A DNA stretch of 34,211 nucleotides from Candidatus Woesearchaeota archaeon (GTDB taxonomy: Archaea > Nanobdellota > Nanobdellia > Woesearchaeales > WJKV01), in assembly GCA_019323495.1 (NCBI GenBank), contig JAHWHE010000054.1, forward strand, positions 1-34,211, read 5' to 3'. The notes under the pieces are model-generated. The model made no database searches and was not told where the DNA came from. It saw nothing but the letters and a program-made list of their open reading frames with translations. Every line of letters begins with the position of its first letter. The first letter of the stretch is position 1. The position numbers and the translations under genes were made by a program. Of this stretch, positions 23,235 through 31,480 are shown in pieces.

Positions 23235-24368
23235 ATGAAGAATTTGTTGATTGCGAGCGACAGGTTTTTGCCAGAAAGAAATGGGTTGGTAAGATTTCTA
23301 GAAGAAATAGTTCCTTTGATAGAGAATAAATATAATGTTTCTCTCCTTGTCCCAAATAGAAGCAGGAAGACAGAATTCAAGATAGGCAATGGGAATGTAA
23401 AGACGATCAAGATTCCCACTTTTGGATTGAAGATTGCAGATTATTTTCCGTCAATACCGAGATTCAACCTGATTAAAAAAGCAGTGAAGGGTGCAGAGAT
23501 AGTATGGATAAACAGCAGCGGAGTCATAGGTGTGCTTTCCATGCATTATGCAAAAAAATACAGAAAACCCACATACGTCTACACTCACTGCCAAGACTGG
23601 GAGCTTGTTCATCAAAGCATAAGAGTGCCAAAATACATCGGCTTATTGTTCAAACGAATCACTCTGTTTGGTCTCAAGCACTATTTCAAAAGATTTAACG
23701 CAATAATGGTTCCTTCTGCAGCAATAAAAGACAGAATGTCTGACCTTGGTTTTGTCACTGAAAAAATAGTAATTCCTCCTGGCATAGATCTTGGAAAATT
23801 CAGGCCATTCACAGAAAAGGAAAAGGCCGCTGCGAAACAAAAATTAAATCTGGAGAATAAATTCGTTCTAGGTTATGCAGGAAGGATTGCGCGCGAAAAG
23901 AATCTGAAGACTTTATATGAAGCATTCAACATTCTCAAGAGCGAGCTGAAAAAGGATATTGCGTTGTTGTTGATCGGCGACGGCCCGAAAAAACACAAAA
24001 AACTTCTTAAAAATGATGCAGTCATCACAGGAAATGTCAGTGATGTCACAGAATATCTGAAAGCCATCGACATCTTCGTGCTTCCTTCATTGACAGAGAC
24101 GAGTTCTTTGGCGACAATGGAAGCAATGGCCTGCGGACTGCCTGTAGTGACATCAAGGGTCGGCAGCATCCCTTCTTACATCAAAGATCTTCACAACGGA
24201 GTTTTTTTTGAAAAAAACAATGTGAATGATCTGGTGGGCAAGTTGTGTTTGATGATTTTCAATAAGGATCTGTGCGCGGAATTGGGTAATAACGCGCATC
24301 TTTCTATGAAATCTCTTGACTGGAAGACCACAGCAGACCTGATAAATAAAGAATTTGAAAAGATATAA
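23235..24368 (+). CDS. GT4-family glycosyltransferase
   Basis: A 377-residue GT-B glycosyltransferase of family GT4. The N-terminal acceptor domain starts with LIASDRFLPERNGLVRF; the donor domain has LGYAGRIAREKNL, LLIGDGP and the E-x7-E motif in SLTETSSLATMEAMACGLPVV, which holds the nucleotide-sugar. The retaining mechanism and a UDP- or GDP-sugar donor are expected from the family. A GGGGGAGAG run upstream serves as SD. It follows the LmbE deacetylase, and together they probably add and then deacetylate a HexNAc on a lipid or glycan; the enzyme order would be this one first. No membrane segment is seen, so it acts on the cytosolic face. Confidence 0.92.
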   Translation: MKNLLIASDRFLPERNGLVRFLEEIVPLIENKYNVSLLVPNRSRKTEFKIGNGNVKTIKIPTFGLKIADYFPSIPRFNLIKKAVKGAEIVWINSSGVIGVLSMHYAKKYRKPTYVYTHCQDWELVHQSIRVPKYIGLLFKRITLFGLKHYFKRFNAIMVPSAAIKDRMSDLGFVTEKIVIPPGIDLGKFRPFTEKEKAAAKQKLNLENKFVLGYAGRIAREKNLKTLYEAFNILKSELKKDIALLLIGDGPKKHKKLLKNDAVITGNVSDVTEYLKAIDIFVLPSLTETSSLATMEAMACGLPVVTSRVGSIPSYIKDLHNGVFFEKNNVNDLVGKLCLMIFNKDLCAELGNNAHLSMKSLDWKTTADLINKEFEKI

Positions 24369-24412
24369 TTGAAAAATATAGAAACAGAATAACTATTAAT
24401 TATAGAATAGCC

Positions 24413-27400
24413 CTATAATTCTAAAGACGTGACATTGCTTATTCCGTCTTCATTCATGCTGATGCCGTACAAGTTGCTGGCTTCTGAAATCACAGCATCG
24501 TTGTGCGTGATGACGATGTACTGTGCCCTATTGCAGTAGCTTCTCACCAATTGTGCCAGTTTCTCGCTGTTGTGCTTGTCTAAAGCTGCGTCGACTTCAT
24601 CCATTATGTAGAAAGACGCAGGATCGTGCTCCTGTATCGCGAATATGAATGCCAAAGCAGTCAATGTTTTCTCACCGCCGCTCAAGCTCTTGATGTCCAT
24701 GAATTTTTTGGCGCTCAGCTTGACCTTGATCTCGACACCAGCATCAAAAGGAGAATCTGGATTCTCCAATTCAAGATAAGCCTGTCCTTTGCCTGTTAGT
24801 TTGCTGAAGAATTCTTTGAAGATGTCATTGACAACTGCAAAAGTCTTCATGTAAATGTTCTTTTTGCTAGATTCTATTTCCTCGATCAGTTTAAGGACGT
24901 CTTCCTTTTCCTTGCCCAATATGTCTTTTTTCTCGAGCAGTTTCTCGTACTCTGAAAACACGTTTTCATATACTTCCAGCGCCCTTAGATTGACATTTCC
25001 TATGTTTTCTTTCTTTGCCTCTAGCCTGCTTATTGTTTTCTGCAATTCTTGCAGGTCTGTCTTGCTCTTGAAAGTCTCTATATTGACATATTGCTCGAAT
25101 TCCTTTTCAAGGCCTGCCAACTCTGCCTTATATTTTGTTTTCTCAAGATTCAATGTGTTGGACTTCTGCTCTATGCCCTTGATCGTGATGTCTTTCTCAT
25201 CCACTTGTTTTTCAAGCTTCTGCACATTCTTTGAGCACTTGTCTCTTTGCTCAAACAGCTCCTTGAATTTCTGGTAAAATTGTGCAGCATCCTTTTCCTT
25301 TACCTTAAGATCCTGTGATTGCTTCTTGATTGCCTCTGTAAGTTTTTGAATTTCCTGCTTGAAATCCTCTTCTTCTTTCTTGTTCTGCTCAAGGATAGTC
25401 ATGGCCCTCTTTACGTCAGGACCAAGGATTGTTTTTATCTGGGTATCAAAACTTCCTCTTGCGCTCTCTAGTTTGATTATGCTTTCCCTCAGCTCGGTTC
25501 TTTTTTCTTCGAAAGCGCTTAATTGCGCAAGAACAGCAGGATTCTGCATCTGATTAATCTTGTTCCTCAAATCCTGCCTTTTGATCTTTAGTTCTGCGAG
25601 ATCCTTGTTTTGGCTGCTTATCTTTTCAACGAACTGCTCTATATTTTTGTCAACTAACTTGATCTGCTCTTTCAGGTTTTGTTTCTTGCCCTTGAAATCG
25701 CCCAAGTCCCCGCCCTGTATGTGCAGTGTCTTTTCCAGCTTGATTATCTCTCCTTCTGCATCTGCTTTCTCTGTTCTTAGCTTGGAAATCTCATCTTCTA
25801 GTTCCAATTTTCTTTTTTGGAACATCTTTATCTTGCTCTGTAGCTCGAAAATCTCTGTTTCAAATTCTTCTATTCCTGCAGAGAGCTCTTTTTCTTGGAA
25901 ACCTATGCCTTTCTTTCTTTGCTGGTAGCCGCCCCTCATCGCACCGCTCAGCTCAACCAGATCTCCGTCTAATGTGACCATTCTCGCAGTACCGATGCCT
26001 AGTTTTCTAGAAATCTCGATATTCTCCACCACAATCGTGTCTGCAAGAACATAGTTGAATACATTCTTGAACTTGCTGTCGTACTCTACCAGATCTATTG
26101 CCAAGCCATGGCAGCCTTGCTTTTTGGCCATGTCTCGGGCAGCTTGGGGAATGACTTTCGCTTTTAATTTGTTCAGAGGCAGGAAAGTTGCAGTCCCAAG
26201 CTTGTTTTTCTTCAAATATGCAATACACTGCGCAGCCACAGCATCTGTTTCAACAACAACGCTCTTGATTCGCGCTCCGCCTGCGATCTCTAAAGCCAGA
26301 CTGTATTTATTATTGACCTTGCCGAGGTCAGAAACAAGACCATATATGCCTTTTATCTTATTCTTCTGCTGCAGTATCGAGCTTATCGCCTGGTCGCCGG
26401 CTGCGCTTTCCTTGATATGAAGATTCTTTGCTTCAAGTTTGGCTAATTGAGCGCTGGCTTTTTCTAATCTTTCCCTGCTCTCACTTACTTTTACTGTGAG
26501 GCCGCTGTCCTCATCCAATAACTGGTTCAGCTTCTTTGTCAGCCTGTCAAATTCTGCTCTAAGATTTTTCAGCTTGATCAGCGCATCCTTGTTATCTTTC
26601 TCCAGCAGAAGAACTTTTTCCATTTGTTCTTCCAAAGACTGCAGCTTGAACTCGAGCTGGTCTTTCTCTCTCAAAGCATCCTGCTGGGCCTGCCTTATCT
26701 TTTGTATCTCTTCTTGTTTTTCTTCGCTCTTTTTGTCTAGCTCTGAAATCTCCTTCTCGATCGCCGCAACATCCTGATCGAACTTGTTCTTCTTCCTGAA
26801 GCGGTCGATGTCTTGCTCCAGCTGTTTTAATAATTTGTTTTTCTGCGCAGTATCTTTCTCAATCGCAATCTTTTCATTTTCCAAAGACTTTATCCTGCCG
26901 TTGACTTCCTTATTGTTCTGCTCTAGCTCTTCTCTTCTCTGTTGTATTCTGGTTATCTCATTCTTGAAAGAATCTATCTTTGTCTTGTTGGTTGCCAAAT
27001 CAACCTTTAACTGCTCTATTTGCTTGTTCAAAGCTACCTGTTCTTTCTCTCCTTTTCTTTCGATCTCAGAATTTATATTTTCGACATTCTCTTTTTCTTT
27101 CTTTATTTTTTCTTTAAGACTGTTTATTTCCTGAATTATCTTTTGAATTCTTTCATTGTAATCGCCAAGCTGCTTTTCCTGCCCGCCAACAACAGAGGTT
27201 TTCTTGTCTATCTGAAGTTTCAAAAAAGTAGCCTTATTCTTCATGATATTATCGTTCAGATCCTTGTACTCCAATGCCTGGTCCCTGTCTTTTTTCAGTT
27301 CCTTCAAATACGCATTTCTTTCAGTAAGGACAATGTCAGCTTCGTTCAGCCTGTTTTCCACCCTCTCCAATTCCCGAAGGCTTTTCTGTTTTTTTTCTTC

Positions 27401-27919
27401 ATACGCACCTATGCCTGCAATCTCTTCAATGATCTGTCTTCGCTCAATCGTTGCCATCTCTACAAATTTAATTATGTCGCCTTGAAGAATTATGTTGTAT
27501 CCGTCAGGATCTATCCTAGCCCTGCTCAGCAGATCCAAAATATCGTTCCTGTTGCACTTTTTGTTATTCAGTTTGTAAACACTGGCGCCGTCATGCTTAA
27601 CTATCCTGGAAATAGCAACTTCTGTAGAATCTACTGGAAAAACCTTATTCTGATTATCGAAATGTATTGTTACTTCTGCTTCTTTAGCAGGGGTCTTCTT
27701 TTTTCCGCCATTGTATATAAGATTGGCTGATTTTTCAGCTCTCATGGCTTTTGAACTTCGTCTTCCGAGAACAAACGTCAGTGCATCGAGAATATTGCTT
27801 TTTCCAGATCCATTAGGTCCTACGACACAGTTAAAATCCGGACCAAAAATCAGCTCTGTCTTCTTTGCGAATGATTTGAAACCCCTACAAACCAGTTTGT
27901 TTATCCTAGTCATCGTCAT
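24413..27919 (-). CDS. smc: Chromosome segregation protein SMC
   Basis: A 1168-residue SMC protein. Walker A GPNGSGKS is at 34-41, the C-terminal signature LSGGEKT at 1079-1085 and Walker B FYIMDEVDAALD at about 1103-1114, followed by the H-loop ITHND. Two long coiled coils flank a hinge (about residues 520-670) with GIYGLVSDLG, ALEIAGGARIKSVVVE and the Gly-rich LSGAMRGGYQ. SMC dimers organise and segregate chromosomes by loop extrusion. Length is normal. No ScpA or ScpB is in the window. The start at 27919 (MTMTR) could also be ATG 27913. TATA at 27954-27963 fits a short leader. Confidence 0.97.
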   Translation of the reverse strand: MTMTRINKLVCRGFKSFAKKTELIFGPDFNCVVGPNGSGKSNILDALTFVLGRRSSKAMRAEKSANLIYNGGKKKTPAKEAEVTIHFDNQNKVFPVDSTEVAISRIVKHDGASVYKLNNKKCNRNDILDLLSRARIDPDGYNIILQGDIIKFVEMATIERRQIIEEIAGIGAYEEKKQKSLRELERVENRLNEADIVLTERNAYLKELKKDRDQALEYKDLNDNIMKNKATFLKLQIDKKTSVVGGQEKQLGDYNERIQKIIQEINSLKEKIKKEKENVENINSEIERKGEKEQVALNKQIEQLKVDLATNKTKIDSFKNEITRIQQRREELEQNNKEVNGRIKSLENEKIAIEKDTAQKNKLLKQLEQDIDRFRKKNKFDQDVAAIEKEISELDKKSEEKQEEIQKIRQAQQDALREKDQLEFKLQSLEEQMEKVLLLEKDNKDALIKLKNLRAEFDRLTKKLNQLLDEDSGLTVKVSESRERLEKASAQLAKLEAKNLHIKESAAGDQAISSILQQKNKIKGIYGLVSDLGKVNNKYSLALEIAGGARIKSVVVETDAVAAQCIAYLKKNKLGTATFLPLNKLKAKVIPQAARDMAKKQGCHGLAIDLVEYDSKFKNVFNYVLADTIVVENIEISRKLGIGTARMVTLDGDLVELSGAMRGGYQQRKKGIGFQEKELSAGIEEFETEIFELQSKIKMFQKRKLELEDEISKLRTEKADAEGEIIKLEKTLHIQGGDLGDFKGKKQNLKEQIKLVDKNIEQFVEKISSQNKDLAELKIKRQDLRNKINQMQNPAVLAQLSAFEEKRTELRESIIKLESARGSFDTQIKTILGPDVKRAMTILEQNKKEEEDFKQEIQKLTEAIKKQSQDLKVKEKDAAQFYQKFKELFEQRDKCSKNVQKLEKQVDEKDITIKGIEQKSNTLNLEKTKYKAELAGLEKEFEQYVNIETFKSKTDLQELQKTISRLEAKKENIGNVNLRALEVYENVFSEYEKLLEKKDILGKEKEDVLKLIEEIESSKKNIYMKTFAVVNDIFKEFFSKLTGKGQAYLELENPDSPFDAGVEIKVKLSAKKFMDIKSLSGGEKTLTALAFIFAIQEHDPASFYIMDEVDAALDKHNSEKLAQLVRSYCNRAQYIVITHNDAVISEASNLYGISMNEDGISNVTSLEL

Positions 27920-27953
27920 TCCCTTTTTCGATTTTGAATGAGAGCTGGAATCC

Positions 27954-27963
27954 CTTTATAAAG
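27954..27963 (-). promoter_or_regulatory. TATA box of smc
   Basis: CTTTATAAAG, a perfect palindrome, about 40 nt before the smc ATG, giving a leader near 12 nt. It sits only about 10 nt from the rnhC stop. Confidence 0.55.
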
Positions 27964-27972
27964 CTTGTTGTT

Positions 27973-28809
27973 TCAAGATTGTTTCAGGACTTGCTGTACA
28001 TTTTTGAAATCTAGCTTTACGAATAGTTCAAAAGGCAGCCTCTTCCTTTTTAAATGATTCAATGCCTCCTTCACATGCGTGCTTCCCATGGGCACCTCTA
28101 TCTTAAGTTTCCTGCTCAGGCCGTCTATCTGCTTTATACCTTCTGCACGCGCCAATATGGACGCAGCTGCCACCTCAATATACTTACTCTCTGCTTTTGT
28201 CTCTATTACATCTCCTGTCTTGCATCCAGGAAATTGATCCACTATGTGTTTTGTATTGCTGTCTATCTTTAGTTTGGAAGCGCATTCCATGTGAAGCAGA
28301 TTCAATAACCCAGTCATATTATACTTCTGTCTCAATTTATTGTACTTATCAGGCGCAAGGCTTATCACATGGTATTTTACAATCTTCTTCAACTGCTCTG
28401 CGATTATGCTTATTTCTTTGTCATTCAACTGCTTGCTGTCAGCCACTCCTAGTTCTTTGAGTTTTTGCCTTTCTATGCTGTCTGCAATGACAGCCGCAAC
28501 AACCAATCCCCCAAAAGTATCTCCCTTTAATGCCTCGTCGCTTCCTATGATTGTGCCGCTTTCCTGCTTGAATTGCAGCTTTTCTTTCTGCACTAGTTTG
28601 CCTATCTTTAGTTTCAGCAGCAAATCCCTGGCCTGTGCAACCTTGTCTTCTGCCCCTTGCAGCAATAATTTATTAGAATTGAACAAAACAACAGTGACGG
28701 GCCCTTTCATCCTAAGAAGCTCGTATTCGTTTTTAGTCTTGACAGAAGAAAAACCATGGTCTGTTAATTTCAATGCCTCATTTTTTTTTACTTTTTCAAA
28801 AGTTACCAT
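27973..28809 (-). CDS. rnhC: Ribonuclease HIII-like protein
   Basis: A 278-residue protein with the RNase HIII layout. Residues about 1-70 resemble the TBP-like N-terminal substrate-binding domain (PVTVVLFNSNKLLLQG), followed by the catalytic domain: GSDEALKGDTFGGLVVAAV (D91, E92), GVADSKQL, and HIVDQFPG (D191). In place of the KADE of RNase HII it has KAES (E207), then VAAASILAR. RNase HIII cleaves RNA in RNA-DNA hybrids and is known mainly from bacteria. Its start overlaps the rnhB stop by 7 nt (ATGGTAA), so the two are co-translated. It could alternatively be a diverged archaeal HII paralogue, but the N-terminal domain favours HIII. Confidence 0.85.
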   Translation of the reverse strand: MVTFEKVKKNEALKLTDHGFSSVKTKNEYELLRMKGPVTVVLFNSNKLLLQGAEDKVAQARDLLLKLKIGKLVQKEKLQFKQESGTIIGSDEALKGDTFGGLVVAAVIADSIERQKLKELGVADSKQLNDKEISIIAEQLKKIVKYHVISLAPDKYNKLRQKYNMTGLLNLLHMECASKLKIDSNTKHIVDQFPGCKTGDVIETKAESKYIEVAAASILARAEGIKQIDGLSRKLKIEVPMGSTHVKEALNHLKRKRLPFELFVKLDFKNVQQVLKQS

Positions 28810-29468
28810 TCTGCCAGTTTTGTTTGGGACTTTGCAAGCTGTTGTTTTTTAAAACTGTCCCAGCTCTTTCTAAATATTCTGCCATACTGCTCGTTCTCCC
28901 AATTTTCTTCCAAAAATATGATTGTTTTCGGGTCAGAGGAATAACCGCTTCCGAAATCTACACCCAATTCTTTCTTGATCTTCTCAATCATCTCGTCCCT
29001 GGTCACTTTGGCAAGTATCGAAGCAGCACCAACAATCACATAATTCTCGTCAGCCTTATTTTCAGCAAGCATCGCAGGATTTATGTGGCTGTCTAAATAA
29101 TTTCTTATCTCAAACTTGTAAGCCTTTGTATTGACTTGCGGACAATCGATGATCACCTGCGCAGGATTAAGAAAAGCAATGATTTCTGCGGTCTTCACTG
29201 CTTCAAGCTTGTTCAGGTTCATAGAAGGATGCATCAAAGCCCTGTCTATCTCTTCAGGTTCAATCAGTATTGTTTTGTAATCGCTTGCCAGTTTCCTTAT
29301 TTCTTTTGCAAGCTCTTCTCTTCTTTCAGCAGTCAGCAGTTTGCTGTCTTTCACACCCAGTCTGGACAATTCTGAGAGCTTTGTTTCATCGATACTTACT
29401 CCTGATATAACCATAGGACCTATGCAAGGTCCTCTTCCTGCCTCGTCAATTCCAGCAATAAGAACCAT
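28803..29468 (-). CDS. rnhB: Ribonuclease HII
   Basis: A 221-residue RNase HII of archaeal type. The DEDD site is complete: D8 and E9 in AGIDEAGRGP, D108 in VIIDCPQVN and D140 in NKADENY. The other family blocks GVKDSKLL and VGAASILAKVTRDEMI are present. It removes RNA from RNA-DNA hybrids and single ribonucleotides from DNA. ATG 29468 lies about 28 nt from ATATAG-type TATA on the minus strand and is preferred to TTG 29477. The C-terminus carries an extended tail (KKQQLAKSQTKLAEW) resembling a PIP box (QxxLxx..), though not a strict match. rnhC follows with overlap. Confidence 0.95.
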   Translation of the reverse strand: MVLIAGIDEAGRGPCIGPMVISGVSIDETKLSELSRLGVKDSKLLTAERREELAKEIRKLASDYKTILIEPEEIDRALMHPSMNLNKLEAVKTAEIIAFLNPAQVIIDCPQVNTKAYKFEIRNYLDSHINPAMLAENKADENYVIVGAASILAKVTRDEMIEKIKKELGVDFGSGYSSDPKTIIFLEENWENEQYGRIFRKSWDSFKKQQLAKSQTKLAEW

Positions 29469-29491
29469 CCATTTCAAAGATTAAAACTAAC

Positions 29492-29557
29492 TATATAAAT
29501 TTTTTCTATGCAGATTGTGTGTATTGCACGTTGCGCGCCATGCGCAAAGTATATAAA
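29492..29557. promoter_or_regulatory. Divergent promoters for rnhB and the 120-aa gene, with inverted repeat
   Basis: ATTTATATAG on the minus strand (29491-29500) serves rnhB. GTATATAAA (29549-29557) lies about 28 nt before ATG 29581. Directly upstream of the latter is TTGCGC-5 nt-GCGCAA (29531-29547), abutting the TATA/BRE region, a possible operator. Confidence 0.5.
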
Positions 29558-29580
29558 CAAGAGCATCTATTATTTTCAGT

Positions 29581-29943
29581 ATGAGACTTGCCCAGCCAAT
29601 CATACAATACTATGGCTTGAAGAAATTAAGCAATATCGAGCAGGCTAATGTAGAAAAGATTTGCACAGATTATCATAGGAAGATACAACGCTCTTTGGGC
29701 AAAGATACTTCCATTAAAGTGCACCTCAAAACGCACGAAGAGGGCGGGAAAAGAAAATTCTCAGTCATTTTGACTGTTGTTGCAGCCGATAGATCATTTT
29801 CATCGCACCTAGCAGACTGGGATTTGAGCAGGGTCCTACACAAGACCTTCAAGTATCTTAACAGGGAAGTCTTGAGAAGAAAAAGAACAGATGACAAAGG
29901 AATAGGCGAGAAACGGCCAAGACAGCCCAAGTCTAAGAAATAA
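29581..29943 (+). CDS. Small basic protein, possibly HPF/RaiA-like
   Basis: A 120-residue, very basic protein. The order helix (NIEQANVEKICTDYHRKIQRSL), strand (SIKVHLKTHEEGGKRKFSVILTVVA), helix (DWDLSRVLHKTFKYLNREVLRRKR) resembles the beta-alpha-beta-alpha pattern of ribosome hibernation factors of the S30AE family, with its late D-x-x-x-A-like helix. The match is by pattern only, so the assignment is tentative; it could equally be an unrelated nucleic-acid-binding protein. The C-terminal tail is Lys/Arg-rich. ATG 29581 fits leaderless spacing. Confidence 0.6.
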   Translation: MRLAQPIIQYYGLKKLSNIEQANVEKICTDYHRKIQRSLGKDTSIKVHLKTHEEGGKRKFSVILTVVAADRSFSSHLADWDLSRVLHKTFKYLNREVLRRKRTDDKGIGEKRPRQPKSKK

Positions 29944-29977
29944 TATCATAAATCTATAAAATAAAAATCTATAACTC

Positions 29978-30259
29978 TTACAGCCCAAACGCTTCTGTGA
30001 ATTCTCTGACCTTATTGTAGTTCGCAAGAAATTCGTATCCTTTGTCAGTCAGCACAATCACACTTTTCTTTATTTTTCTTCCTTCTTCTGCCTTTTCGAC
30101 AAGGCCTTTCTTCAGGAGGCTGTCCATATAGCCCTGCAGCCGCTTGTAGGAAAGATTGGATTTGTACAATAAATGCGTCGGCTTTATTCTTCCGCCCCTG
30201 TCCTGAATAGCTTTGAGAATATCAAATATGATTTCAAACTTGCTTCTTCTTTCACTCAT
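29978..30259 (-). CDS. Winged-helix transcriptional regulator, 93 aa
   Basis: A 93-residue winged-helix protein of the archaeal HTH_45 type: helix 1 FEIIFDILKAIQD, GGRIKPTHLLYKSNLSYKRLQGYMDSLLKKGLV as helices 2-3, and a wing with SVIVLTDKGYEFLANY. Its ATG overlaps the TGA of the upstream membrane gene (ATGA), showing translational coupling. The longer frame upstream to 30811 is a shadow of the membrane gene. Possible role: regulator that responds to or acts with the membrane partner; regulated genes are unknown. Confidence 0.85.
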   Translation of the reverse strand: MSERRSKFEIIFDILKAIQDRGGRIKPTHLLYKSNLSYKRLQGYMDSLLKKGLVEKAEEGRKIKKSVIVLTDKGYEFLANYNKVREFTEAFGL

Positions 30260-30900
30260 TTTTTCCACACGCGGATTATGAAATACAAAAAGATAAGATA
30301 TGCTATCAATTGAAACAGATGCCCTGCTGCGTACAGGTAGTCTGTCACTGCAATCAGGCCGAAGGCGATATGGCTCAGGCACAAGAATGAAAATGCAAAA
30401 CTTATCAGCAAAGTATTCTTGTTCTTTCTTTTCAAATACTGTTCGAAATATTTCCAGCTTATAACAAACAGCAAGACCATTGCAATGTACTGGAATATCT
30501 GCAGATAATTCCCGCTGTAATACAAGATCAATGCAACCAACAGAAAGATGACAGCCATCAATTTCTTGTCGTGTATCTCCATTGCAATCGCAAATAGGAT
30601 GATGTATGCGAGCAGAAAGAATACCACATAAATGAAAGTGGACCAGCTGAGCACGCTCAATACCTTTCCTATCACATCTGTCCGCCCAAAGAACAGACAG
30701 GCGTGCATGAACATTCGTGAGACAAAAGCCAGAAAGATTATGCCGAATGCTGCGCTGAACCAGAAATACTTCTTTTCTCCGATCAACTTGTATGATTTGT
30801 AGCTGATCCAAACTAAAAGGATTATTGCGATTATTGACAATAGTTCAAAAAAAGCATCAATCCCTAAGAACCATGCTGGAATCCTCTCCCCAATTGCCAT
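30256..30900 (-). CDS. Multi-TM membrane protein coupled to a winged-helix regulator
   Basis: A 214-residue protein with about seven hydrophobic segments and short charged loops (KSYKLIGEKKYFW, EIHDKKLM, KYLKRKNKN). No transporter motif or catalytic residue is visible. Its stop overlaps the regulator start by four bases, so the two are made together and could form a membrane sensor plus DNA-binding partner. The 7TM layout resembles membrane sensory regions attached to archaeal regulators, but the family is not certain. ATG 30900 lies about 29 nt from CTTATAAAG on the minus strand. Confidence 0.75.
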   Translation of the reverse strand: MAIGERIPAWFLGIDAFFELLSIIAIILLVWISYKSYKLIGEKKYFWFSAAFGIIFLAFVSRMFMHACLFFGRTDVIGKVLSVLSWSTFIYVVFFLLAYIILFAIAMEIHDKKLMAVIFLLVALILYYSGNYLQIFQYIAMVLLFVISWKYFEQYLKRKNKNTLLISFAFSFLCLSHIAFGLIAVTDYLYAAGHLFQLIAYLIFLYFIIRVWKK

Positions 30901-30924
30901 TTTATGTATAAACCTGCTTTGACC

Positions 30925-30980
30925 CTTTATAAGCTTTGTGGATATTTTATCGCGATTGTCCTTTCATACCATTTAAATAG
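30925..30980. promoter_or_regulatory. Divergent promoters for the membrane/regulator operon and the 52-aa gene
   Basis: CTTATAAAG (minus, 30925-30933) serves ATG 30900. ATTTAAATAG (30971-30980) would start a plus transcript near 31000, giving a leader of about 20 nt with GAGG at 31007-31010. Confidence 0.5.
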
Positions 30981-31019
30981 GTTATTGGCCTTACTATAAT
31001 CATAAAGAGGTACAGCAAA

Positions 31020-31178
31020 ATGAAACACTTCAAGGTTGCCAAAAACCGGATCCTCACCCAATTGAATTACATGGATATTGAAGACCTGTACCAATTGAAA
31101 CTGATAAAGCGCCACATGTCTTTGGCGTCCAACAGAAAAAAGAAAGATCTGCTTGATGAATTGGATGCAGATTTTTGA
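31020..31178 (+). CDS. Microprotein, 52 aa, unknown function
   Basis: ATG at 31020 to TGA 31176-31178, 52 residues: MKHFKVAKNRILTQLNYMD..., then a helical segment and a charged end (KKKDLLDELDADF). It has an SD-like AAGAGGT about nine bases upstream, an ATTTAAATAG TATA-like box at a suitable distance, and a hairpin plus T-tract downstream, so it looks like a complete single-gene unit. No Cys and no membrane segment. I do not recognise a family; an amphipathic helical protein that binds a partner is plausible. Confidence 0.55.
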   Translation: MKHFKVAKNRILTQLNYMDIEDLYQLKLIKRHMSLASNRKKKDLLDELDADF

Positions 31179-31255
31179 TACTCACATTATCCGAAAAAAT
31201 AGCTCCTGTGACAAAACCTCTAATAATACATTTCCTCACAAACTCAACCCCTACA

Positions 31256-31290
31256 CCAAAACCTTATTGGTTTTGGCTCTTTCTTTTTTT
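31256..31290 (+). terminator. Hairpin terminator of the 52-aa gene
   Basis: CCAAAACC (31256-31263) pairs perfectly with GGTTTTGG (31269-31276), loop TTATT, followed by a T-rich tract with seven T in a row. It faces the plus strand and ends transcription before the convergent initiator tRNA. Confidence 0.65.
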
Positions 31291-31307
31291 ATTTTTTCAA
31301 GAAAAAC

Positions 31308-31382
31308 TAGCGGGGAGAGGATTTGAACCTCTGACCTTCGGGTTATGAGCCCGACGAGCACTCCAGACTGCTCCACCCCGCT
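31308..31382 (-). tRNA. Initiator tRNA-Met (anticodon CAT)
   Basis: A 75-nt cloverleaf on the minus strand: acceptor AGCGGGG/CCCCGCT, anticodon stem TCGGG/CCCGA with loop CTCATAA, T arm AGAGG-TTCAAAT-CCTCT, discriminator A. The A1:U72 end pair and three G:C pairs in the anticodon stem mark it as the initiator rather than elongator tRNA-Met. No CCA is encoded and there is no intron. A T5 run follows the 3' end at once, a likely terminator. TTATAAAA-type TATA lies about 30 nt upstream. Confidence 0.96.
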
Positions 31383-31407
31383 ATAAATTCTTACTGGGAG
31401 GTATGTG

Positions 31408-31457
31408 TTTTATAAGGTTTACGGTAAAATGCATCTTTTTTGAGCAAATTTTATATA
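31408..31457. promoter_or_regulatory. Divergent promoters for tRNA-iMet and the transglutaminase gene
   Basis: CTTATAAAA (minus, 31408-31416) is about 30 nt from the tRNA 5' end. TTTTATATA (31449-31457) is about 28 nt from ATG 31481. Confidence 0.6.
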
Positions 31458-31480
31458 GTGCTCAAAATAAATTGAATAGA

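Noticed and set aside
29978..30811. 277-codon frame containing the winged-helix regulator
   Set aside because: The part upstream of ATG 30259 is a shadow of the membrane-protein gene; the ATGA overlap and HTH fold define the shorter gene.
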